Shown here piece by piece: positions 35,312 to 46,500 of a stretch of 64,000 nt of DNA (the stretch's first letter is position 1; each line of letters starts with the position of its first letter). The position numbers were made by a program, and so were the translations under genes. The notes beneath the pieces were generated by a model. It was given only the letters and a program-made list of their open reading frames with translations, ran no database searches and had not been told where the DNA came from. This DNA comes from Leptidea sinapis (lineage: Eukaryota > Arthropoda > Insecta > Lepidoptera > Pieridae), in assembly GCF_905404315.1 (NCBI RefSeq), contig NC_066290.1:6509453-6573452 (forward strand). Direction: 5' to 3'.

Positions 35312-38300
35312 GTTAATATCAATTACAATAAATGGAGGAAGATAATAACTACTAGTGAAAACTTACAACTACTTTTGTGTTGTTTCAGAATCTCTGTCAT
35401 TGGAGCATATGAACCTCCACTTCCATTAAATGAAAATCATCCAGAATATAAGGAAAGACCATGTCTGACATTGAAAAGTACTAATGTTTTGTTGGAAGGG
35501 ATTAATCAGGCCCAAGTTCTCACCAAAACAATTATTGCAGAAGATCAACTACCTCGCAGAATAGAAGAATTAGCTGAACTACCTGCTCCCAAAGCTATTC
35601 ACGAAGGTGTTAAAAAGGCTATTTTAAGTGCAAATGTCTTTGATACTGAACAGAAAAAATTACCAAAAAAAAAGGACAAAGAAAGACCTGCATACAACTT
35701 TCCAAGAATATTAGGAATCACAGACAGAAGGAGAAAGTAATATTATATTTCTTATTTATTGAAAACTTAAAAAACTCTTAACAAAAATTTGTGACAATAA
35801 ATCTGTCATATATTTAAGAACTGTAGGTTTTGATCACACTCTGCTTTGCACCAGTATCCAATAGCCAAACAACTGCCAAGTTAGAGGCTTTAGGACATGC
35901 TTGCTTTAAATTCCCTCTGTTTATAGAGGCTGAATTATAAATCTTCACTCTTATAATTTATCATTATATTATTCATGCCTACATTTATATAAGTCAGTGC
36001 TTTGTAGGTTGAACTTCACTCTCTGGCTTCATTTTCTTACCACACCCCTTTCATGCTAGCTCTCTTATTCTGCACCACAAATTAAGATAGCTTCCTAGCT
36101 GGATGTGTGGTGTTTATTCAAATAGCAGTTTTCAAGGAACTCTCTTCCACATACAATAAAACTGTGGATTGTGCTTCCTTCCAACATGTTTCTATGTTGA
36201 CATGGCATGGCTCCCAGGCGGGAAGTACACCTGTGATCCCTCTGCTGTTTAAGGAGAATGTTGATGGTTTTGATCATTTAACATTTTGTCAATCATATGC
36301 TCATCTGTCCTCCTGTTCCATAAAAATCAAAAAACAATATCAAATTACAGAACTCATTTATTGATAGGTTATTGGAAATTTTATGTCAATAAGACATAAA
36401 GATAATAATTAGAAATGAATAAAATAGTTTATTCCGAAAGCGCATAAAATAGGCACTTTATATTAATATTATAGTAATTTAATTAATCGAAGTTCCCTTA
36501 CAGCAATTTACTTATATTCATAACATTTTTCAGTGAAATTTTAACAAACAGATTGATACAACTAATTGAAAAGAGTAGTGACATAGACATCACACAAAAC
36601 AAGTATGTAATAAATAATGTTGAACACAGATCTGTGTTTGATAAAGAAGAAGAATTGATCCAGTTCCAAGATGTTTCAAATATATTGGTGACAAGCAATA
36701 AGCCACTGAAACATGATTTGGACACTAGCGATGTGCCATTTATTGAGATACCTGATCTTTTTCCTGTAAAGCACACTGTCACATTACCTCCTGAGCATTT
36801 CTATGAAGAGAAGAGTCGATATCGTAAGTAATATTATTATGTTAGTTCTTGTAACATATAATAAAGTTATTTATTGTCTTTATAAATGAAGCTTCTTATA
36901 GTCCATTCCTATGGATTGTGGATGACATAAGCGCTGGGCATACAACACACTTTGTGTTCAATATATGTATGCATGCGTCCTGCAGCCCCATAACATGCCC
37001 CTTATCTCAATTTTTTATCATGCATGGACATGGCTTTGACAAAATTACCATCATCTGCAAATTTGGACCCGTTTTCTGGAATAGTGAAGCGGTCATGATA
37101 GAATATCTTGATCATATAGCTACTATTAGTGGTTATTTATATGTGGGACAAATTCAAAACTGCATTACTTAATTTTTGAGAAATGGAGTAAATTTTTTTT
37201 TGGTTTATTAAGATAATGCCCCAGCTCATAGCTTGCTATTGCTATGCCTGCAATTCTAGAGAGTTGAGAAGGTGGTGTGCAGGATGGAGTTTTTAAGAAT
37301 GGAATTTTAATTTTTAAAAAAGGATGTTCCATGATTTCCATTACACCGGGTTTCCACCAAAGAGGAGAGGAGATTAGCCCCGAAGCGGTCAGGTTATTTC
37401 CACCAAAAATGAGAGAAGATGCTTAGCAGGGAAGGGTTGTGAGCTGTGAGAGCTCGACATCAGTCAACTGACAAGTCACATATTGAAAGTTTTACTGACA
37501 ATATTATAAAAAATAAAATAAATACCGACAAAACAACAAACACTAAAAGTGAAAATATACTTTAATTTGTTACCAACTATATTATGTATACAAGAGTTAT
37601 TAATGTATTTTTATAAGAATATGTTTGGAGTCTCCTCTTTTTTTTGCGTTAAAACACGTCGCTAAATTACTAAAGTCAGTAAAAAATACGGAAGGAACTT
37701 AATTTGCCCGAACGCCATGACGACCGGCCGCCCGATGACAGCCATCTCACATCTCCGCTCTGCCGCGCCGCTTGCTCTATGGCGGCACAATATAAAAAAA
37801 AATGGGACTTCTCCTCTCCCCATGATCCATTTCCACCGAAGCTAAGCAGAGAGTAGATGTGGAAATAACGAGATCTGATTAGCTATTAGCCATTGCATGA
37901 ACTCGGTCAATATTTAATAACAATTGATGATGTCTGTTAATTGAGTGATCATATAATAAAATATACCTATCTCTATTGGAGTGGCCTAATTGGTAGGTCT
38001 TTGGTAACATATTCCATTACAGATGCAGTGAAATGGTTATTTTGACATGGTATTTTTTCTAGATTCGCTCGGTGTATTAGGACACAGCCTCTTGTTTATC
38101 TGTATTTGGTAAGACTGTTATTGTAAAAATTATTGTTTTTTTTTAAGCCATTCTACCAAGTGTTTTAAAAAAGTACCCCCACACCACCTGGCTGCATTTC
38201 AATGAGACTGAAGTTAACAACATTTATGAAACACCTGTCACACCAGCACAAATCCTTGGAAGATCCTTGACTCATGCATTCACCGTGGCATCAGCATTTG

Positions 38301-40246
38301 CCAAACAACTTTATGGGGTATGTTGTACTTACCATATATCTTATATATATAGACAACCTGACAGCCCCATAATGGCTTACCAATATTGATTTGCCAGTAT
38401 ATGTGTTAGCTAGTGGTTTAATGTACAAAACACTTACGGCCATTCCCAATATACTGTCTACAGAGATAAATTACTAGTCTAGGGATAAATTACTACCTTC
38501 TAATGTAAGTAATTAGCTGTATATAATCTGAAGCTGTCCCAATACACCCGATAAGTCTTTCTTTTCGCCTTAAATTGGGACGCGTGAATTGCAATTTCCA
38601 TACAAAGTTCTATCACTTATCATTATAAGTTATCGTGTACGGATAAGGTGAGTTACCTTCTATAAGTGTATTGGGACAGAAAAGTCAACGATAGTTACGA
38701 TTTTTATCTCAAGTAAGCCACAACCGTAAGATGCCAAGCATAGCTGAATTCTTATAACTTATCAATCAGAATCGGTTACAGAATTAATAGATTTGTTTCC
38801 TATCTTGCTGTACCTCTGTTAAAGATGTTCTTCTCTCTTGAACGCTTTGTTCGTCTATACACCAGTTACCTTAAGAACATTATAGTGTATGGTGTTTACA
38901 GTTGTTAGTTCAGTTTCTTTTTTAGTCTATTGCATGCTGTGATCAGTTTCACATGGCGTTATCAGATGTGTTAGGATGCAATGGTGGCAAGTGATCACAA
39001 TCGCCTACAATACGCTCTTGCACCACAAAAGGAGTCACACCATGTGTGCAAGTGTTGCCGACCGATTAGGCACCTACATACTAAGCACTTTTTTTTTGTA
39101 GTATCATATTTAAAATAATTGCACAATGAAGTTTTTCTAGTCGTCTACTTTATCAGTGATTTCTTAGCCACAATCAGTATAACTACATACTTATTAGTAC
39201 TTATAACTACATACTTTATTGAGTCTATGAAAAAGTCTATACTCTATGGCCTAAAAAAAGCACAATTGTTTTGGTGCAACAGACAACCCAATAAAGGTTA
39301 GGTATGGTAGGTTCATAGACATATTAGGTAATATGTCTTACATAAATTAGATTTTTATGTTTAAATCATTAGAATAGACATTTTAATATCAACTTATGAA
39401 AAAAAATACATGTTAATATAATTTGCCAAGATACTAGTTATATTTTGTTATTTTAAATTTTCCCGCATTGGATGTTGTACCTTTGCCATTTCTGGAAGGA
39501 AGAATGAAACCACTCACAACGTCCAACCAAAGTATGTATTTTTTTCCCATTTCCAGCCCACTTAAGGGACAAATGGGGGGCGAAAACTTGTGCTATTTGT
39601 CTGTTTTATTTAAAATTACCTAGTCGTAGAAAAAGTATTGTATGCGACATGTTGTATAACTAGATCAAAAAACGCTCGTGGCGTCATTCATTACGATGTT
39701 CGCCTGCGATTTACATCGCAACCAACAACACTCGTGTTGCTTGACCCTCATTATACAACTATTGCTTAAAATACTATAAATCAATAGTTCATTTTTGACA
39801 TAAAATTCTTTGAAGTTAAAAAAATCTGAGCATCTTTCTAGTGGGGAGAATGTATGTACTACTTATAATCTGGTGGACATCTTGCATTTCTAGTTATAAA
39901 ATAGAACCATATTGGTTTGATTACCCAATATTTTATAAAATTGCTCACATGATACAATTTTAAAATATAAATAATTTGAGTAACTATTGTGTTTCAGGAA
40001 GACGTAAAAGATTTACATGAGCCTATTCATTTGAACTGCATTCAAACAGATGGGAAGCGCTTTCATTTTGGAGTGTTTGAGCTGAATACATTAAACGTTG
40101 ATGGCAACGATGGCACAAAGAATATATGGTATTGTAAAAATGATCAAATATTGTACGACTCGAGTCGTTATTTCAGCGGCATGCCATCTTTAGATAATTA
40201 CAACCCAAAAGTATACGGTTACATTAACGCCTTTTACAATTGTTAA
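35133..40246 (+). CDS. mRpL37: mitochondrial large ribosomal subunit protein mL37
   Basis: This is a structural protein of the mitochondrial 39S ribosomal subunit, encoded in the nucleus and acting in the mitochondrial matrix. Exons are 35133-35311, 35389-35736, 36534-36823, 38148-38317 and 39998-40246. All are GT-AG and in phase, giving 411 residues, close to the roughly 420 of animal mL37. The start MKLSRVLYRQHIGFMFKKHW gives a basic, amphipathic N-terminus, as expected for mitochondrial import. The call rests on recalled similarity to insect mRpL37 (start, the AQVLTKT segment, the EPPLPL motif) and on the length. mL37 and mS30 are related, so mS30 is the alternative, but the N-terminal match favours mL37. 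The gene is convergent with the synoviolin gene, 261 bp between stop codons. Confidence 0.8.
35389..35736 (+). CDS. mRpL37: mRpL37 exon 2
   Basis: Acceptor TGTTTCAG, donor GTAATA. The exon encodes residues 61-175, starting ISVIGAYEPPLPL. It ends just inside a run that would hit an immediate stop if the intron were retained. Confidence 0.85.
36100..36325 (+). mobile_element. diverged family B tail
   Basis: Matches the family from the LPxTxKLW region to the CCATAAAAA end, with many changes. It lies in mRpL37 intron 2. Confidence 0.55.
36534..36823 (+). CDS. mRpL37: mRpL37 exon 3
   Basis: Acceptor TTTTTCAG, donor GTAAGT. The exon encodes residues 177-272 (EILTNRLIQL... to PPEHFYEEKSRY). Its phases match both neighbours. 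Confidence 0.85.
36918..37260 (+). pseudogene. mariner transposase remnant
   Basis: It lies inside mRpL37 intron 3. The translation contains VFWNSEAVMIEYL, matching the mariner VFWDSEGVIMIDYL block with the first catalytic Asp position changed to Asn. DNAPAHS, the second Asp motif, follows. Stops and a shortened spacer separate them, so it is inactive. Confidence 0.65.
37346..37874. mobile_element. possible non-autonomous DNA element in mRpL37 intron 3
   Basis: The left side has GGGTTTCCACCAAAGAGGAG and GTTATTTCCACC. The right side has matching reversed pieces, CTTCTCCTCTCC, CCATTTCCACCG and GTGGAAATAAC. The ends are not sharply defined. Confidence 0.4.
38148..38317 (+). CDS. mRpL37: mRpL37 exon 4
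   Basis: Acceptor TTTTTTAAG after a long T tract, donor GTATGT. The exon encodes residues 274-329 (ILPSVLKKYP... to FAKQLYG). Confidence 0.85.
38533..38682. mobile_element. short MITE in mRpL37 intron 4
   Basis: CTGTCCCAATACAC at the left and GTGTATTGGGACAG at the right are exact inverted repeats around 150 bp. Confidence 0.65.
39650..39770. repeat. imperfect hairpin repeat in mRpL37 intron 4
   Basis: GTTGTATAA and TTATACAAC enclose about 100 bp with smaller inverted motifs (ACGCTCGTGGCG). Confidence 0.4.
39998..40246 (+). CDS. mRpL37: mRpL37 exon 5, C-terminus
   Basis: Acceptor TGTTTCAG in phase 0. The exon encodes residues 330-411 and ends ...INAFYNC with TAA at 40244-40246. Confidence 0.85.
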   Translation, partial: EDVKDLHEPIHLNCIQTDGKRFHFGVFELNTLNVDGNDGTKNIWYCKNDQILYDSSRYFSGMPSLDNYNPKVYGYINAFYNC

Positions 40247-40355
40247 TACAAACGGTTGAAATTTATAGAAACAGTGTATTAAATAATTTAGCTTACTTTA
40301 TTTTTTATTTCCTTGACTAGTTAAAAACTAATGTGTGAAGAAAAAATAATTATAT

Positions 40356-40361
40356 AATAAA
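40356..40361 (+). promoter_or_regulatory. candidate mRpL37 polyadenylation signal
   Basis: AATAAA lies 110 bases after the mRpL37 stop. Confidence 0.5.
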
Positions 40362-40407
40362 TGTATTCATATGCGTATAACTCATATTTACAAGAACATA
40401 AATACAT

Positions 40408-40413
40408 TTTATT
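40408..40413 (-). promoter_or_regulatory. candidate sip3 polyadenylation signal
   Basis: TTTATT on the + strand reads AATAAA on the - strand, 95 bases after the synoviolin stop. The two convergent signals are about 50 bases apart. Confidence 0.45.
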
Positions 40414-40507
40414 TTCGATTAACATACATAAGTTTACACATACCAAAACGCTTTGTACAAATACAATCAAAAATATACGAATCATGTTATCGAGTTCAAT
40501 TCAATCC

Positions 40508-40574
40508 TTAGTCTAAACTGAATTTCTGTAACCGCCGTCTTCTTAGTTCTCGGGCATCCGCGTCCTCACCATTA
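40508..40574 (-). CDS. sip3: sip3 exon 11, C-terminus
   Basis: Acceptor TGTTTCAG. The exon encodes the last 21 residues, NGEDADARELRRRRLQKFSLD, and TAA at 40510-40508. The ELRRRRLQK stretch is the conserved C-terminal end of SYVN1. Confidence 0.93.
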
Positions 40575-43500
40575 CTGAAACAATATTTACATTTAGAGAT
40601 ATATTTAACACACCATCATTAATTACTTATTAATTTAATTGAATATAAGAAATAAAAGGTAACATTAGCACATGTGAAATGTTGTTATTGAATAAAATGT
40701 CACAAATGTCAGAAAAAACAAGATGGCGCATAACCGAAAATCGTGACGATGATGCTATAAAATTTCTCTCGTACGTCAAACAAGAAGTTTCACTTGAATA
40801 AAATGAAATGGTATTTTTCATTGCTCATACTCGGAAAGTAATGTTTTGATCTGATTATTGGGTGGAAAATGCTGCTTCCCTCCATAGAGAGGGAAAAAAA
40901 ACAAATTACTTCCCACCTAAGGGCAGGAATGAACTTTAAAAATAGAACTGCCGTGAAGAGTTTTATGTAAAAAAATAACTAATTAAACAAAATGCTGCGG
41001 CCATGGTACTTTCTAAACAGCCAGTGTGAACTTAGCGCAAACTTCTTTGAGCTTAATAAACCGCAACAATTACGCGGTAAGTTCCATATTTGAAATTTAA
41101 AATAATTTTTCTACGACTTGGTAATTTAATTAATTAATTAACAAACAAATGCCATAAGTTCTCTAGTTGCCACTAATATGGGCGGGAAATGTATTGTTTA
41201 TATACTTATTTCTGGTGATTGGTTTTATTTTTACTTCAAGGAATGGCAAACGTACACCCACACTGCTAAACCAGAAAATTACAGAATATACCAGCATCTT
41301 AGCAAATTATATAAAAATGTTTTTTTTTTTCTTAAGTTGACATTAAAATATTTAGTCTAGATTAAAACATGGAAATATGTATGTATTAAAGAATCTATCA
41401 TTTATACAGACACGATCACTACTAAAGTATACTAGCTAACCGGACAGACACTGTTCTGTCAAAAGAAAAAAAAATAAGTATTCGGTAATTTGTTGAATTA
41501 CTCCATAACATTAATCCATGCCTTAAAATGAACATTATTATATACAGGAATCTTTAGGTTCTTTTATTTATTTTTTCAAAATATTTTCACTCAGCCTTTA
41601 AGATATTGTGAAATCATTGTGTATACAATGATGTTAATGCAACCTACCTCTGAGCACTTTCCGTGTTTATGTGTTCCACTTGATCAAAATCATCCACAAA
41701 GCCATCAGTGCTAGTGGACGGCCCCGGGGTGGGTGTGATGTTGAAACTGCTCGGGGCCACCTTGGCCGGGGTGGGTGTGATGTTGGAACTACTCGGGGTC
41801 ACGTTAGCCGGTGTGGGTGTAAGGTTGGAACTACTTGGGGTCACCTTGACTGGTATGGGGGCTGGCGATGGTTCTGATCTGCTGCAATTATAAAATTAAA
41901 TATAATTAAGGACATTTTTATGTTTTTTTTATGACAAAAAGGGAAGATACGAGCAGGATGCTCAACTGATAGTAATTGATACGACCTGCCCATTAAAATG
42001 CAGTGCCGCTCAGGATTCTTGAAAAACCCCAAAAATTCTGAGTGGCACTACAACTTCACCTTGAGACATAAGATGTTAAGTCTCATTTGCCCAGTAATTT
42101 CACTAGCGACGGCGCCCTTCAGACCGAAACTCAGTTATGCTTACACATTACTGCTTCACGGCAGAAATAGACGCCGTTGTGGTACCCATAATCTAGCCGA
42201 CATCCTAATAAGGTAATTCCATCAAGGTGCTAACGTTAACTTAATTTTTATAATCTGTTAAACTTATATACCACAGAAAATATTCAAGGAACGTTCAAAT
42301 CTAGTTCGATCTTCAAAATTAATGCTCAGTAAATACAGCAAGTCGCTCGCTAACAGCCTGGCGCAACTCTCTAATAAACTCGAATATGTATGGCATTGCA
42401 CTAAAAATAATGGCGGCAAACGCTGTCTCGCTCTAACATATATTCGACTCTTTTATTTGTTTTGGTCTGAGTGTCATGTGACATGTCATTCGTTAAAAAT
42501 AAAAGTGACTGTTAACAATTTTTGTTACGAATTTTCGTTTTCTTTTACTTTATTCGTGTATTATTCAGGGTAATGTGCTTAATTATTTATATAATTAATG
42601 CGTAAGACATTCTAAGCTATACCATGTAATAAAAAATGTGTAAAATATGTGGTTTTACATCTGGCTGGTCAGATGGGAGTAAGAGAATTTACATGGCTAA
42701 ATTCTTTTTGGATAAAGAAAGGTAAGAACTTATGAATAAATAATAAGCTAATAAAGAATGATTAAAGTGATAGAGTATTGATTTAATTCATCAAGTATAA
42801 AAATTATAATATTATAAACCTATCTGTAGTGTTTGACACTTTTTTTATCGATTGTCGATATTTTATTTTAAATTATTATTAAATTTATTTTTATTTCATT
42901 TTTATGGTATCTATATTTTTGATTAATAAGTTTATTGATCAAAAAATATTTTATAAGATTATTAACCTTTAAAATCCTTTTTATTATATTGTGATTATGA
43001 TGTGCAAAAAAATATTTAAAGCCTAAAAATTTGGGTTAACTAACTTCTGCTAATATTTAATAATTAATTAATTTCAGATTTAGGACCCTTGCCTACGACT
43101 TTATTGCAACATCTGAAAAACGAATACCAAAGACTGTCTCAGCCGAAACTACAACGCAAAACAAAACTAATTATTAAATATTAATTATGTTAATTGTTAT
43201 TTTCTTTGAGATCCCTTAGAACGTATCCCTTAGTTTAAACTAGGTAGATTGCTTTGCTTAGGTCAATAACAAATTAACAAAAGAGAACCTTAAAATTAGA
43301 CATTATTCATATTAATTTATATATATATTATTATTATTAGTTAATTTATCGATAATAAATTATGTATTGATTCCAACCCTATATATTTATTATATTGGCA
43401 ACTCTGATATTTCGTCATTAGTTGATTATGTTGGTATCAAGATTTAGTACAATACAATACAAGCGACATATCTCATTATTTTGTATGGCACTCCCGTCTC

Positions 43501-46500
43501 TTGAACGTAGTGTTTAAATTCTCTTTGCACGTTACTGACACTAAGAAACATACGAGTGTGAAGACAATGCAAATTCTCGTCTTTTCTCGCGACAAGAATC
43601 GACAAAATCGGTGAACAGTTCGAAAACCCGCGAATATTATTGTAGAAGGTGTCTTATTATCATAAAAAAAAAATCTCGTGTCTCGCATCTCTTGCGTGAG
43701 TGACGAGCGGGCTTTATGAAGTTCCAACAGGTTTACAACAACTCACTTGGGGTCGGTCTGCGTGGCGATATTGGCACAGTTGAGCGGCAGGTGCGACACG
43801 ACGGCGGAGTACTGCTGCATCAACAGTACAGACGCGTCTAGCATCGCCTGGATCTCACGCAGCAACTGTAAACACCACACACATTTATACTAACCTTATA
43901 TTACTAACAAATAACATCCTAACTAACCTAAGAAAATGTGCCGGACCTCAAATCCGGTATATCTTCCGTTGTTTCGGTCGATACCAATGACCGAAAGGTC
44001 GGTAAGACCATGGGAAGGAGGTGGGTTATGTCCCTATTAACCTTACATTACTTATACGAAAATTTATTGCAGTAGGCGTTCATTTGCGGAAATCTTTAAT
44101 TATCTAAATGATTTGAGTTTTCTTTAGTGTTAATTCCACCAATATTTGCCTTTAAACAATTCGACACATGTTTCGCCTCTACACGAGGCATCCTCAGGAC
44201 GTGTTGTCTCGCCAAAATCTGGCACGAGACTCAATTAAATTTCAATCAAGAGACTGACAGTTTAAAGACAAATATTGGCGGAATTAACACTAAAGAAAAC
44301 TCAAATCATTTAGATAATTACTTTTACGTCTAGATACTGTGGCAGATGTGAACACATCGAAAAAAAAAATGAAGTTGACTGTTAACCTGCATTTTGAGCA
44401 ATGCACGCACACAACACTATGTGACATACAAATGCACGACACGCCAGACATCAGGATATCACCCCACGATCCGGATATGTGGCGTTCCTCCACAGTGCGG
44501 TTTTCAAGTCACTTTCTTCCACGTACTACAAAGCTGTGGAATGAACTTCCTTGTGCGGTGTTTCCAGGACTGTACGACATGGGTACCTTCAAAAAACCGC
44601 TCGTTATCTTTTTAAAAGGGCCGGCAACGCGCTTGTGTTTTTCTGGCGTTTCATTATCATCCATAAAAATGGCAATATTTTTTGGTCTTCGAATTCTAAT
44701 GCGAAAATTTATGTTTCAGACCCGAGAAGAACGGGCGCAAGAAACTCAGTGGGTTTTTTTTGTTTCATCCCAACATAATATCTTCAGTAAAATTTATTAT
44801 TAAATAGCCTGAGGGCCGAGGCTCCATTCTCAACCTATGGTATCATTATGAAAGCCTATTGCTTTATAGTAATCTTTGCCACACAAGTTTTTTTCAACAA
44901 TTCATTTGAATCTCGTCTTTTCTGGGATCTCCTTCTAAAAGCATATACATTTTCCAAAAAAAAAAGATTTATTAACTTGACTTAACCGATAATCCAATCC
45001 AATAAAGGTTGGGATTTAATACAGCAAGATTCCAATAACCTTACCTGGTGGTGTCATACTACCGCTGGTACAAACTAAGCTCTTAATGATAAAATCTCCG
45101 AATATTAAAGGGACCATACATGCAGGCGAGCCTCGATGTGTCTTCTTTCAGTTCCCTCCATCCTCTGCAGCTCCTCTGTGGTAAGGGTCGCCAGGGACGC
45201 GGGTCGCGGCGGGGGAGGGTGCGCAATGCCCCACGCCATCATAGCTATAAATATTTAAAAACCGCATCAATATTTGCATGCGCGATAAAATGACACTTGC
45301 CTCGAAACCGAGATCGTCGACTCGCAACTGTGACGTCACCGATTTAGATATCAATCACGAGTCATCTGAATATTTCCGCCGTCAAACTAGTTTTAAACAT
45401 CTAGATAGCCATTACAATTGTGCCGTAATCGAAGAAACAACAAGAAATCCCTTTGAAACTATCTATACAAACACAGTTATTTTTTTTCTACTTTATCTCA
45501 ATTGACAGAAACCAGTGCTTGTCAAACAATGCAGTCTTCTTGCCAAACATATTACTGCCGACCGCAACAGACCTGCTATAGCTGTCTGGTGTTGTATATC
45601 TGCTTCAATAAAAAAAAGTTTGCTGTGATGGTGCCGACTCCTAGTTGCTCACAAAAGAAAACATCAACAAAATACAGGTGGCCAGAGTGTAGCAGATAGA
45701 TAACTGACAGTATGCCAATCAGTGGCCGAAAAAGTATCAAATGGCTAGAAGAAAAAGCAAAGTCGCAGATGTTGTGAAAGGCATAACAAAAGAAGATTCC
45801 TGGTTGGTGCAAGACAATTATAGAAGTAGCCACGGGACGATCACTTCAAATAGGTTATGGGGGGCGAACTTGAGGCGTGTAACCCAGGCTAGTATTAGGC
45901 TACCAGATAAGGTCCAAACAGCTTTAGAGGCAAAAAATATGGATTCAATTGATCTTTTGGGATAGGAAAAGAACAACAAAGTCGCAGATGTCGTCAAATG
46001 TCACAAGAAGATTCCTGGTACAAGACAAAATATGTAGTATGTACCTTTGGGTGAGAAGCGCCCAAGAGAAAGATGGCAAATGCCATGGAAAGATGACTTC
46101 ATACTGGGTTATGGGGGCGAACTTGATGCGCGTAGTCAGGGCTTGTGTTATATTGGGGATTATTATGGCACCAGCTAAAGATCCAAACGGCTAGAAGGAA
46201 ACATAAGGAGCTGCGTATTTTTTGATTTACTGAATCCCAGAGCAGGCGAAAGAAATAGGGGCTCAATCACATACATAGATTTGGATCCATGTCTGTGGGC
46301 TAAATAGACCTGTTGGGTTGTTAAATTGAATTATATAGTAAATTTAAGGGTATCGCCGACCCGTTGGACAAAAAAATTAAAATGGCAATAACTTTATAGT
46401 AGTACTGCAAAGCATACTAGTCACTAGACTCTTAAATGCCTGTGAGCAACCACAATTTCACACACACTAAAACATCTAAAATTTCTAACGAGAGAAATTG

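Noticed and set aside
43476..43727. 83-codon - strand frame beside sip3 exon 9
   Set aside because: No family resemblance and no splice sites in phase with sip3; likely intronic chance frame.
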